64,000 nucleotides of DNA from Sulfurovum sp. UBA7648. GTDB lineage: Bacteria; Campylobacterota; Campylobacteria; Campylobacterales; Sulfurovaceae. Each line of letters starts with the position of its first letter. Positions within the stretch are counted from its first letter, which is position 1. A program made the translations under genes and the position numbers. Below the pieces are notes generated by a model, which had not been told where the DNA came from, did no database searches, and was given only the letters and a program-made list of their open reading frames with translations. Below are positions 45,306-54,500 of the stretch, one piece after another. The stretch is from the NCBI GenBank assembly GCA_002483605.1, contig DLIG01000021.1, positions 340,047-404,046 on the forward strand, read 5' to 3'.

Positions 45306-45316
45306 TATGATATCAT
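45306..45316 (+). promoter_or_regulatory. -10-like TATGAT with overlapping palindrome before peroxiredoxin
   Basis: TATGAT at 45306-45311 overlaps the perfect palindrome ATGATATCAT (45307-45316), 36 bases before the ATG. This position would suit repression by the adjacent PerR/Fur-type regulator, but the site does not match a PerR consensus I can vouch for. Confidence 0.3.
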
Positions 45317-45352
45317 TTTCTTGTAATAAAAATTATCTAAAAGGAAAATGAA

Positions 45353-45949
45353 ATGTTAGTAACTAAAAAAGCCCCTGATTTTACAGCTACAGCCGTATTG
45401 GCAGATGGATCAATAGTGGAAGATTTTAATCTTTATAAAAATATAGGCGCAAAAGGCGCAGTGCTATTTTTCTATCCGCTTGACTTTACTTTTGTATGTC
45501 CATCTGAAATCATAGCATTTTCTCATAGAATAGATGAATTTACAAACAGAGGTATTAATGTGATAGGCGTCTCTGTGGATAGCCAATTTTCTCACTTTGC
45601 TTGGAGAGAAACACCGGTAGAACAAGGCGGGATAGGGCGTATTAAATATCCGTTGGTCGCAGATCTTAATAAGCAAATTTCAAGAGATTACGATGTATTA
45701 TTCAACGAATCGGTAGCTCTTCGAGGTTCTTTTTTGATCGATGCAGATGGTACTGTTAGACATGCTGTTATAAATGACTTACCGCTTGGCAGAAATATTG
45801 ATGAAATGATAAGAATGGTTGATACTATGCTATTTACCAATGAGCACGGAGAGGTTTGTCCTGCAGGATGGCAAAAAGGTGACGAAGGTATGAAAGCAGA
45901 CACAAAAGGTGTTGCTGAATATCTCGAAAAACATGCAAGCAAATTATAG
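45353..45949 (+). CDS. Typical 2-Cys peroxiredoxin (AhpC/Tsa)
   Basis: 198 residues. The peroxidatic cysteine is in DFTFVCPSEI (Cys49) and the resolving cysteine in GEVCPAGW (about Cys169), the typical 2-Cys arrangement. It reduces hydrogen peroxide and organic peroxides, with electrons in relatives from thioredoxin. AAAGGA precedes the ATG. The PerR-like gene follows after 27 bases, so the pair is likely a peroxide-responsive operon. A ten-base palindrome ATGATATCAT at 45307-45316 overlaps the likely -10 region (TATGAT) and is a candidate operator. Confidence 0.94.
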   Translation: MLVTKKAPDFTATAVLADGSIVEDFNLYKNIGAKGAVLFFYPLDFTFVCPSEIIAFSHRIDEFTNRGINVIGVSVDSQFSHFAWRETPVEQGGIGRIKYPLVADLNKQISRDYDVLFNESVALRGSFLIDADGTVRHAVINDLPLGRNIDEMIRMVDTMLFTNEHGEVCPAGWQKGDEGMKADTKGVAEYLEKHASKL

Positions 45950-45976
45950 TTTTTAAAACAAAAGGAATTAGACGAT

Positions 45977-46399
45977 ATGATGAATTATATTTCTATGCTC
46001 AAAGAGCATGGGCTTAAGGCAACTTTTCAAAGAATGCATATACTTGAAGTTATTGGAGAGTGTGGACATAAAGATATTGATGAGATTTATGCTGAAGTTA
46101 TAAAAATTCATCCGTCTTTGTCTTTGGCAACTATATACAAAAATATTATAATTATGAGCCAAAGCGGAGTATTATCCGAAGTTCCTGTTGTCGGTAAAAA
46201 ATCCAAATATGAAATTGCCAAATCGGATCATATCCATTTGATTTGTACCCACTGCGGTAATATAGAGGACAAATATGCATCTGTAGACAATAAGAATCTA
46301 TTAGATGAACTGGCAGCAAGCGAACATTTTGATCTTAATAAAAAAGAGATCAATTTATACGGTGTTTGCAGCCATTGTCAAAATATAAAAGTCTCTTAA
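45977..46399 (+). CDS. Fur/PerR-family metalloregulator
   Basis: 140 residues. The N-terminal winged helix is LKEHGLKATFQRMHILEVIGEC...LATIYKNI. The metal-binding half has DHIHLICTHCGNIED with CxxC and GVCSHCQ near the end, which together form the structural zinc site. Gene position right after the peroxiredoxin favours PerR (peroxide sensing) over Fur or Zur, but I cannot separate these by sequence alone. Two tandem ATGs (45977, 45980) are possible starts. Confidence 0.85.
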   Translation: MMNYISMLKEHGLKATFQRMHILEVIGECGHKDIDEIYAEVIKIHPSLSLATIYKNIIIMSQSGVLSEVPVVGKKSKYEIAKSDHIHLICTHCGNIEDKYASVDNKNLLDELAASEHFDLNKKEINLYGVCSHCQNIKVS

Positions 46400-46406
46400 A
46401 AATCTT

Positions 46407-46435
46407 ACAAAGAGATATAATTTTTATCTCTTTGT
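46407..46435 (+). terminator. Terminator after the PerR-like gene
   Basis: A perfect 11-base stem (46407-46417 with 46425-46435) and seven-base loop begin eight bases after the stop. The following run is only partly T-rich. Confidence 0.6.
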
Positions 46436-46455
46436 GTTCATAACCTACTTTTAGA

Positions 46456-46461
46456 TATAAT
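46456..46461 (+). promoter_or_regulatory. -10 hexamer for ubiX-coaD-tmk-hisS
   Basis: TATAAT 27 bases before the ubiX ATG and just after the PerR-like gene's terminator hairpin, so a new transcription unit starts here. Confidence 0.45.
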
Positions 46462-46488
46462 CCAATTAACTTTTTATTAGGAATTTTA

Positions 46489-47028
46489 ATGAAATTGGCT
46501 GTTGCTATTACTGGAGCTAGCGGTGTTGGGTTGGCACGTAAATTTATACAATACCTTCCAAGCGATATAGAACTTCACGTAATTGTCTCCAAGAATGCCG
46601 AAATAGTTGCTCATTGTGAATCAAGAGAGTTTATACGGCATGATGATGATGATATATCTGCATGTATATCTTCCGGCTCCTTTGGAGTAGATGCAACGGC
46701 TATTATACCTTGCAGTATGAATACGTTAGCAAAAATAGCTTGCGGCATCAGCGACAACCTGGCTACGCGAGTTGCTGCAGTAGCCCTTAAAGAGAGAAAG
46801 CCTCTTTTGCTTGCTCCAAGAGAGATGCCATTTTCAACTATAGCTTTAGAAAATATGCATAAACTTTCCCTAATGGGAGTTATCATCTCTCCGCCTGTGA
46901 TGGCATATTATTCTGATTGCAACGATCTAGATGACATGGAACGATTTTTGATAGGCAAATGGTATGATGCTCTCAATATCCCAAATGAACTTTATAAACG
47001 ATGGAAAAGCAATGATCAACACATATAA
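46489..47028 (+). CDS. ubiX: Flavin prenyltransferase UbiX
   Basis: UbiX builds prenyl-FMN, the cofactor of UbiD decarboxylases. 179 residues: VAITGASGVGLARKFIQYL at the FMN-binding N-terminus, DATAIIPCSMNTLAKIACGISDNLATR, and KPLLLAPREMPFSTIALENM. It pairs functionally with the UbiD-like decarboxylase at 39670, though the genes are 5 kb apart. Its end overlaps coaD by 17 bases. Confidence 0.94.
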   Translation: MKLAVAITGASGVGLARKFIQYLPSDIELHVIVSKNAEIVAHCESREFIRHDDDDISACISSGSFGVDATAIIPCSMNTLAKIACGISDNLATRVAAVALKERKPLLLAPREMPFSTIALENMHKLSLMGVIISPPVMAYYSDCNDLDDMERFLIGKWYDALNIPNELYKRWKSNDQHI

Positions 47029-47497
47029 AAGAGCTATTTATCCAGGTACCTTTGATCCTATTACAAACGGACATTTGGACATCATTCAAAGAGCTTGTAC
47101 TATGTTTGATGAGATCATAGTAGCAGTAGCACAAAGCGAAGAAAAAAAACCGATGTTTAGCCTCGAAGAGCGGATAGATATGATACATGAAGCCACACAG
47201 ACATTTCCAAAGGTTAAAGCGATCGGTTTCAATACTTTGTTGGTAGACCTGTCTGATAAGCTCAATGCCAATATTATCATAAGGGGACTTAGGGCGGTCA
47301 GTGATTTTGAGTATGAGCTTCAAATGGGATATGCCAATTCATCATTAAAAAAAGAGCTTGAAACCATATATCTGATGCCAAGCCTCGAGCATGCATTTAT
47401 TAGCTCCTCGGTCGTGAGATCTTTATTGAAATTTGATGGCAAGATAGATCATCTAGTACCGCCTGAAGCGCTTAAGATCATAAAAAAAGAGAAATAA
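47012..47497 (+). CDS. coaD: Phosphopantetheine adenylyltransferase
   Basis: Penultimate step of coenzyme A synthesis. I start at ATG 47012 (MINTYKRAIYPGTFDP); a longer frame to 46964 runs back into ubiX. The 161-residue length fits the family. The nucleotidyltransferase motif is TFDPITNGHLD. RGLRAVSDFEYELQM and the ISSSVVRSL motif near the end complete the active site. The stop overlaps the tmk start (TAATG). Confidence 0.95.
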   Translation: MINTYKRAIYPGTFDPITNGHLDIIQRACTMFDEIIVAVAQSEEKKPMFSLEERIDMIHEATQTFPKVKAIGFNTLLVDLSDKLNANIIIRGLRAVSDFEYELQMGYANSSLKKELETIYLMPSLEHAFISSSVVRSLLKFDGKIDHLVPPEALKIIKKEK

Positions 47498-48078
47498 TGT
47501 ATATATTATTTGAAGGTATCGATACCAGCGGAAAAAGTACACAAATTGCTCTGATGAAGCAAAAAATTTCAGATATCATAGTGACCCATGAGCCTGGCGG
47601 AACATCGTTTGGTAAACAAATAAGACAAATATTATTAGATTGTTCGCTTAGATCAAAAAGAGCTGAGGCATTATTGTTCTTAGCAGATCGCGCCGAACAC
47701 TATGAAACAGTAATTAAGCCAAACAAAGATAAAACCGTTATTTCTGATAGAGGTTTTGTATCCGGCATGGCATATGCAATGGCACATATGGATATCGATT
47801 TCGAGACTTTATTACAGTTGAATTTATTCGCATTAGAAGAAACTTTACCGGATTTTATAATACTTTTTATTACTAATGAAAAAACATTAATAGAGCGACT
47901 AGGGCAAAAAGGGCTTGATGGTATAGAGCAAAGAGGTATTTCGTACCTACTTAAAGTACAAACAAGTATGCAAAAGATTATCGCTAAGCTAGGTATTTCT
48001 TGTTTGGAAATAGATGCCACACAAGATATAGATACAATCCATTTACAAATTACAAATTATTTAAGGACGGCACTATGA
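47497..48078 (+). CDS. tmk: Thymidylate kinase
   Basis: 193 residues: P-loop FEGIDTSGKSTQ (about 4-15), THEPGGTSFGKQIR (DR/EPGGT motif), SDRGFVSGMAYA (instead of the usual DRY), and the LID segment with RLGQKGLDGIEQRG. It phosphorylates dTMP. It is coupled to coaD upstream (TAATG) and hisS downstream (ATGA). Confidence 0.94.
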   Translation: MYILFEGIDTSGKSTQIALMKQKISDIIVTHEPGGTSFGKQIRQILLDCSLRSKRAEALLFLADRAEHYETVIKPNKDKTVISDRGFVSGMAYAMAHMDIDFETLLQLNLFALEETLPDFIILFITNEKTLIERLGQKGLDGIEQRGISYLLKVQTSMQKIIAKLGISCLEIDATQDIDTIHLQITNYLRTAL

Positions 48079-49286
48079 TTAATCCTTTGCGGGGCATGAA
48101 AGATTTGATGTTTGAGGAGAGCCAAAAATTTGAGCACATTATAACTACGGCTTCAAATATCGCACGAAATTACGGCTATAGTTATATTGAGACGCCTATC
48201 TTGGAAGAAACTGCACTGTTTAAACGCTCAGTCGGAGAGAGCAGCGATATAGTAGGCAAAGAGATGTATCAGTTTATGGACAAGGGAGAAAATGATGTCT
48301 GTATGCGCCCTGAAGGCACAGCCGGAGTAGCTAGAGCATTTATCTCAAACAAGCTCGATCGTCAAGATGCCAATTACCGCTTTTATTACTATGGCTCTAT
48401 GTTTAGATATGAAAGGCCTCAAAAAGGACGGCTAAGATCATTTCATCAATTTGGATGCGAAAGTTTTGGGGAGGGCAGTGTATATGAAGATTTTATGCTG
48501 ATCTCAATGATAAAAGATATATTTGACGAGTTGGGAATCAACTTTTCTTTGAAAATAAATTCATTAGGATGCCATGAGTGTATGCCGCCATACAGAACCA
48601 AGCTTGTATCTTTCTTAGAAGGCATAAAGGATGATCTGTGCGAAGACTGCAATCGCCGCATATTAACCAACCCGATTAGAGTGCTAGATTGCAAAAATGA
48701 GAAGTGCCAAACACTTTTAAAGACATCGCCTAAGCTGATCGATAATCTTTGCAAAAATTGCAATGATGACTTTATCAAACTTCAGACATTGTTAAATGAA
48801 ACCGGTATAGCTTATGAAGTTGATACCAATTTAGTACGCGGACTTGACTATTATAGCAAAACAGCTTTTGAATTTATAAGCAATGACATAGGAAGCCAAT
48901 CAGCTATAGCAGGAGGCGGCAGATATGATAGGCTCGTAGAGTTTTTAGATGGCAGAAGTACTCCAGCAGTAGGCTTTGCGCTTGGGATAGAGAGGATCAT
49001 GGATCTAGTGCAGCTTCCTGAAATAAAGCGAGAAGGATTATATCTTGGAGGCATGAACGAAGAGGCTATCCATTTGATTTTGAAGATCGCCAGAGGACAA
49101 TTGAAAACCCAAAAAGTTACTATGGAATATAAACCAAAAAGCTTAAAAGCTCATCTAAAATCAGCCGATAAAGCAGGGGCACGCATGATAGGTATTATAG
49201 GGGAAGATGAATTGCTTAACGGCACTATTTGGATGAAAGACCTGGAAACCAAGGAAGAAAAAACAATTCAGCTTGGTGAGCTGTAA
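48075..49286 (+). CDS. hisS: Histidyl-tRNA synthetase
   Basis: I start at ATG 48075, which overlaps the tmk stop as ATGA; the longer frame to 48000 lies inside tmk. 403 residues. LRGMKDLMFEE, RPEGTAGVARAF and FRYERPQKGRLRSFHQFGCESFG (class II motif 2) are present, followed by the HisRS signatures LVRGLDYYSKTAFEF and AGGGRYDRLVEF. Between motif 2 and the HisA motif (about 180-250) there are eight or more cysteines in CxxC and CxxxxC pairs, suggesting a zinc site. Confidence 0.96.
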   Translation: MINPLRGMKDLMFEESQKFEHIITTASNIARNYGYSYIETPILEETALFKRSVGESSDIVGKEMYQFMDKGENDVCMRPEGTAGVARAFISNKLDRQDANYRFYYYGSMFRYERPQKGRLRSFHQFGCESFGEGSVYEDFMLISMIKDIFDELGINFSLKINSLGCHECMPPYRTKLVSFLEGIKDDLCEDCNRRILTNPIRVLDCKNEKCQTLLKTSPKLIDNLCKNCNDDFIKLQTLLNETGIAYEVDTNLVRGLDYYSKTAFEFISNDIGSQSAIAGGGRYDRLVEFLDGRSTPAVGFALGIERIMDLVQLPEIKREGLYLGGMNEEAIHLILKIARGQLKTQKVTMEYKPKSLKAHLKSADKAGARMIGIIGEDELLNGTIWMKDLETKEEKTIQLGEL

Positions 49287-49288
49287 TC

Positions 49289-49307
49289 CTTGGCCTCTTT
49301 GGCCAAG
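49289..49307 (+). terminator. Hairpin between hisS and the convergent operon
   Basis: CTTGGCC (49289-49295), loop TCTTT, GGCCAAG (49301-49307), between the convergent ends of hisS and the unknown gene at 49311. It is perfect over seven bases and can serve both directions. T runs are weak. Confidence 0.5.
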
Positions 49308-49310
49308 AAA

Positions 49311-49763
49311 TTAAAAATATTCTTTTATTATGCTCGGAAATCTGTCTATTATTTTATTTGCTTTGGCTATGTGCTGCTCAAATATCTTTTTGCTTGCCGG
49401 AAATTCATCAGATAACTCTTCATAAATATCAATTTTCTCTTTAATATATATTTCAAATACATCAAGTACTTTTTGCATAGTCTCTTCATCTGAAGCATAT
49501 TTCATAAGAAGTTCAAACATCCGTTTGCGTGGATGTATAGCCATGGATTCCCCGGTACTTTGGGCTATCTCTTTTAGATCCCATCTGGATATATATATCC
49601 CGCTAGAACTTGGTGCCATCAATAATGCATATAGTGCATCTGTATAGCTGGGATAATCTATCAGAGTCTCTTCATTTTCAGTCTCACAGCTCCCTGGTAT
49701 GCAAAAGTCCTCTTTAGATCTGAGATTTTCAAAACTCTCTTTTAATGATTCATATGATCTCAT
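49311..49763 (-). CDS. Unknown helical protein at the end of the molybdoenzyme operon
   Basis: 150 residues, predicted mostly helical, no signal peptide or membrane segment, two cysteines near the N-terminus (CIPGSC). Motifs I can describe: LIDYPSYTDALYALLMAPSSSGIYISRWDLKEIA (about 34-68) and HPRKRMFELLMKYASDEETMQKVL. I recognise no family. Its location as last gene after TorD and an iron-sulfur protein suggests a maturation or assembly factor for the molybdoenzyme. Confidence 0.6.
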   Translation of the reverse strand: MRSYESLKESFENLRSKEDFCIPGSCETENEETLIDYPSYTDALYALLMAPSSSGIYISRWDLKEIAQSTGESMAIHPRKRMFELLMKYASDEETMQKVLDVFEIYIKEKIDIYEELSDEFPASKKIFEQHIAKANKIIDRFPSIIKEYF

Positions 49764-49776
49764 ATATTTTCCTCTA

Positions 49777-50871
49777 TTATAAATTATTTCTTGCTATTTG
49801 ATGAAGCATTATAGCTTCGTCTTCTTCTGTTTGACATCTAGGGCATACGACCTCACCGCCGGTGTATGTAAATGAATTTCCGCACTCGTCGCATCTTTTT
49901 ATAACAAAATCTGCCAATATTCTTTGCGTTGGTTCAAAAAACTCTTTGATTTCAAATGATGGCTGTATATGAATGGCATTTGGGGTGCAAACATCATGGC
50001 ATAAGTGACATTTTACACAAAGCATAGCATCAAAATGTATCTCAGAAAAATTTCTGCTACTGCTTAAAGCTCCAGTTGGACAGATACGGTAACAGATTTG
50101 ACAATTTGTACAATTTTGGTCTATATATTTTTGAGAGCAAAATGAGATATCGTTACTATCTATAGTCTCATATCTTTTTGGCTTCTCTTCTTGCTTTAAC
50201 AGTGCAAAAAGTAGTTTTCTCTTATCAGGTATCTTTTTATTTTTTATTTTATTGATAGCAGCATCGTCTATCTCGAATGATTTGAGCTCATCTTTGTTTA
50301 CGATCTCGTCAAATTCCACCTTGTGCTTGATGGCATTGATCGGTTTTAGATTATATAAAAAATCCCTTCTGCTTGTTTCTTCCTCTTTTGCTTGCGGGGT
50401 TTCTAGTTTTATATCTTCACATTTTATCTGTTTGGATGAAAAAGATGAGAGGATAAAGTTTGCCTCTTCTATATTTGCTTTTATTTGAGGATACAATCTC
50501 TCTTTTATTTCGCACGCCGCACAATGGCCGATATCCAAAACTACTTCTTTATCGCTTCCTAATGCTAAGGAGATAAGCTCTTCAGGATTAAAAACAGCAA
50601 GGCATGGAATGTTTTGTTTGCACGATAAAACCTGCGGTTCATTAAAATATCCAAATAAAAAATCAGTGACATTAAATTCGGTTAAAGCAAAAGAGCTAGT
50701 AGGGCAAACTCCCACGCAACCGCCGCATTCTATGCATTCAATTGGAGTAAAAGATGGCAGGTTCGAATTAAGCTTAATGGTTTGTACAGGACAAATATCT
50801 ATGCATTTTTGACAATTTGAAACAAAACTGCTAACCCTTACGCATGATGATGCGTCAAATTTTAATCCCAT
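49777..50871 (-). CDS. Polyferredoxin-like 4Fe-4S protein with C-terminal zinc ribbon
   Basis: 364 residues, no signal peptide. Two 4Fe-4S motifs lie at the N-terminus (CQKCIDICP, CIECGGCVGVCP). A middle region follows with CxxC in GHCAACEIKERLYP and no further clusters. Two more 4Fe-4S motifs lie at about 245-300 (CTNCQICYRICP and CVKCHLCHDVC), then a rubredoxin-like ribbon with two CxxC pairs (CDECG, CPRC). It sits between torD and the unknown gene. Cytoplasmic location argues against a structural subunit of the exported enzyme; electron transfer during cofactor or cluster insertion is a guess. Confidence 0.75.
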   Translation of the reverse strand: MGLKFDASSCVRVSSFVSNCQKCIDICPVQTIKLNSNLPSFTPIECIECGGCVGVCPTSSFALTEFNVTDFLFGYFNEPQVLSCKQNIPCLAVFNPEELISLALGSDKEVVLDIGHCAACEIKERLYPQIKANIEEANFILSSFSSKQIKCEDIKLETPQAKEEETSRRDFLYNLKPINAIKHKVEFDEIVNKDELKSFEIDDAAINKIKNKKIPDKRKLLFALLKQEEKPKRYETIDSNDISFCSQKYIDQNCTNCQICYRICPTGALSSSRNFSEIHFDAMLCVKCHLCHDVCTPNAIHIQPSFEIKEFFEPTQRILADFVIKRCDECGNSFTYTGGEVVCPRCQTEEDEAIMLHQIARNNL

Positions 50872-50872
50872 T

Positions 50873-51511
50873 TTATCTAGCCAATTGTTCGTTTATATAT
50901 TCAAAATCACTAAGTAAAAATTCTAATGCAAGCTCTGCTCCGTCATGATAGAGAGGTGTTCTTGCTTCTTTTTTCATAGCTATTAAAAATAGAGGAGCCC
51001 ATACAAGCAAGTGATCTTGCATAAAGCCTTTTTGAATTTCGAGCAATTCTTGTATACCTTCTTGATCGTTTGCATCAAAAGCTTTTTCCAAGGCAGTACA
51101 AAGCATATACATAAATTCAAGTTCAACACCTATATGGTCCGGACTTACAACTCTAGCCTTGTCAAGTTCTACCCTGAAATCAAGAGCATTATACAGAGTT
51201 ATTACCGGATTATCACCGCCGCTTTCGATCATTTGATCTTCTCTTGTATAAAAACTCTCATAAGGCACTAAATGCATTAAAAACAGATTTGTAAAATCCA
51301 CATTGTATTGTGTTGTTATAAGCTCGCCGCATGATGCTCCGAAGCGTTTTTCCCATTTTTTGTAGTTTGGGAAAAGTGCTAAGATAGCTTCATTTTTTTC
51401 TATAATTTTTAAAAATGCGCAATCTACCTCCGATATCATTAATCTGGATATTAGACCATATATTGTTGCGCGATTTTCTATCTCTTGTTTTGTCATTTTA
51501 CTCTTTTGCAA
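50873..51511 (-). CDS. TorD-family molybdoenzyme chaperone
   Basis: 212 residues, all helical. The TorD/DmsD family signature region is VPYESFYTREDQMIESGG. RATIYGLISRLMI lies near the start and DHIGVELEFMYMLC in the middle. Such proteins bind the twin-arginine leader and the apo-enzyme to allow molybdenum cofactor insertion before Tat export. It lies directly downstream of the twin-arginine catalytic subunit, 55 bases away, and its stop is one base before the next gene's start. Confidence 0.85.
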   Translation of the reverse strand: MQKSKMTKQEIENRATIYGLISRLMISEVDCAFLKIIEKNEAILALFPNYKKWEKRFGASCGELITTQYNVDFTNLFLMHLVPYESFYTREDQMIESGGDNPVITLYNALDFRVELDKARVVSPDHIGVELEFMYMLCTALEKAFDANDQEGIQELLEIQKGFMQDHLLVWAPLFLIAMKKEARTPLYHDGAELALEFLLSDFEYINEQLAR

Positions 51512-51545
51512 AGGAATTTATTTATATTAACATAAGAAGGATTGC

Positions 51546-51562
51546 TGCACCCTTAAGGTGCA
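51546..51562 (-). terminator. Hairpin between the catalytic subunit and torD
   Basis: A six-base perfect stem (TGCACC/GGTGCA, extended by TTG...CAA with one bulge) begins four bases after the stop of the catalytic subunit and precedes torD. The T run is weak, so it may be an attenuator or 3' stabiliser within the operon rather than a full stop. Confidence 0.4.
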
Positions 51563-51566
51563 ACAA

Positions 51567-54500
51567 TTAATTAAGCTCTGGATTTGTTGTTGTCGTTTCT
51601 GTTATATTTACAGACAAAGCATTCTCAGTAAGTGGCCATACAGGTCGTTTTAGTTGTTTTGGTCGGCGAGTGGTATTGGTATTATCCAATGGTCTAGCCA
51701 ATTTATCTCTCCATGCTTGATAAACTTTGAAATTGTTTTCATAGTTGACATAGATATCACCAATTTTTTGACCTGCATCAGCCGGTTCAATAGATACTTT
51801 TTGATGCCAAGCATGATTACATGCGATTGGGTCCGGGTGAGCAGGCGCAACTGCATTTTGCCACGAACCGCTTAGTCCGTCCCACCAGATATTATCAAGG
51901 TCTTTATTGAACTCTTTAAATTGCCATGAGCTTTTTCGCTCCATCATTCCTGCATCAATACCTTGTTTAGGTTTCAGTGTGCCGGTTTTGCCATCCATGC
52001 TCAGATCATAAAGAGGTGCTCCTACGCCCATTACACCTAACTTTTCTTTAAATCCAGGGATTTCTACCGCATTTTGGAGTTTCCATCTTCCAGCATGGTG
52101 AGAACAAGCCAAAGTACCAGGAAGGATACCTTCTGTTGGTACTGCCATAGCTATGAAATAACCGCTATCTAATCCGCTAACCGTATCGGTTATGGTTACT
52201 TTGATGGCATCACCTCTTTTGATACCTAGTCTAGAAGCATCTTGTGTTGCTATCCAAATAGGATTATGGTTTTGAGAGATCTCCATAAGGTGTTTTGAGT
52301 TGACCGATCTTGTATGAATATTGTACGGCAATCTAAAGATTGGATTCAATGCAAAATCATTATCATTTACCATATGATCATGGTGAATTTGGCTTACAAT
52401 ATGCACCATCTTTTCTCTTTGTGCTTTTGTGGTAGGATACACAGGAACTGCATATTCAGGCCATTTCCATTCTGCCATCCATTTAGAGAAAAATTCAAGT
52501 TTACGGCTTGATGTGTTAAGTCCTTGAACCATTTTGTCGCCAATTTTGATACCGATAGGTTTGATATCGTTTCCGCCATATACTTTAGCTTTGACAATAC
52601 CGCTTGATTCTACAGATACGGTATTTGCATCAAATTTCATATGCATAGATTCTATGATGCCATTTTCATTTTTAAGCTCTTTTTCTTGAGGACGGAATAT
52701 GTGGTCTTCTTCTAGCCAAGTACCCATATCTCTCATCATCTCATAGTTTGGATATTTACTATAAGAATATTTAGGATTATTTTCAGCTTCATGTTTTAGA
52801 TGATGAACGTGATCAAATACAGCTTGATACCATTCTGCTATCGTTACAGGCCGGCTAGGATCTTCTTTTGATGCCCAGTGTTGCTTAACTCCTAAGCTTC
52901 CATCAGGGTCAACATGGTATACCATAATATTTGCCCAAAACTCCACCTCTTCCCATACTTCACCAAGACCTGATTTCATGTGTGCTTCGAGTGTTGCGCG
53001 AGTAGGGTCTTTTGGTTTCCAGCCCATTTTTTCCAATGCAACACGAAGAACCGGTTGTCTAAAGCCTAACCATCTAGCAGGCTTAGTTGCTTCTGAGTGT
53101 TCATCGTGTCTTTCCCCGGCTAGTCCGGTAGGCAAGATATAATCACAATACCAGTTCGTTTCTGACCATGTAGGAGACAAATTAACAGTAAGCTCCATCT
53201 TCTCTTCGTTTTTTAGGACTTCTATCCATCTGAAGCCATCCGGATTGATCCACACTGGATTATACATTCTCGGTATATAGACGGCAAGTTTTTTTGGTAT
53301 ATTTATACCTTTTTTTGCCCAATCATCTTGCCATTTTTCATCATCCAATAGATGAGGCAGCAAGAAACTTGGTTCGTTTGTTGCTAGCGGGAATTCTGGC
53401 GGAAATAAAAGCTCGTTCCACACATCAACCTTGCCAGGTTTTTTACCTGCTTGTGTTGCTGCGTCTCCTTTTGCATTAACAAAAATTTCATGAAAACCGT
53501 AAAATCCGACATTTCCCACGTCTCCGGTCATGCAACCTCTAAGTGCTAAAGCTAAAACACCTGCTCTTACATTCATCCAGCCGCCGCGGTTACCAATGGT
53601 TCCGGCTCTCCAGAAATATGTAGTTACTTTGTCTCCGCCTTCTATGAACATATCAAATAATTTTTCAAGTGTTCTTGCTTCTACTCTACACTCTTTAGCT
53701 GCAAATTCAAGGGTATAAGGCGCATACATCTCTTGCAATAGTTTTACAAAATCTTCGTAGTTCTCGCCGGCAGGAAGTCTGGATATGTAACCTTGAGATA
53801 CCATAAAATTAAGATATTCTTTATCATTAAGCAAGACATTCCAGTTGACCCATGTTTTCATAAAATCGTGGTCTATATAGCTTTTACCGGTTCTAGGGTC
53901 TTTTTCATTGACAATACGATTTACTAAATACAAGTAAAGTGCTGCTTCAGTTCCTGGCCAAATAGGTACCCAAAGATCAGCCATACCTGCAGAGTTTGAC
54001 ATCCTTGGATCCATTACGACCAGTTTGGCACCCTTTTTTCTAGCTTCAGCAATATAGCCGGCATGTTGTTGAAAAAAGTGCCCAGCGTCAGCAGCGTGAG
54101 AAGATTGCAAAAATATAAGTTTGCTATTTGCCCAATCAGGGCTTGGCCTATCATCTCCAGTCCATTGTGTAAGCCCTTGTCTGGTGCCGGCACTGCATAC
54201 GTTACTATGTGAATTATGGCCATCTACACCCATAGTATAAAGTACTCTGTGTCCGAAACCGCTTTCATTTGGCCGTCCTACATGGTACATAATAGCTTTT
54301 TTGGACATCTCATCACCATTTTTTAGTGTATCGTGCATTTTTTTGCCGATTGTAGCCATAGCTTCATCCCAAGTAGTTCTAACCCATTTGCCTTCACCTC
54401 TTTTTGAGCCGGGAGCACGTTTTAGAGGGAATGGAATACGATCTGGATCATACATTTGAGATTTTACTGCATATCCTTTAGCACAGTTGCGACCGCGGCT

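Noticed and set aside
46964..47011. Upstream extension of coaD
   Set aside because: Lies in ubiX coding sequence; the MINTYKRAIYPGTFDP start fits the family.
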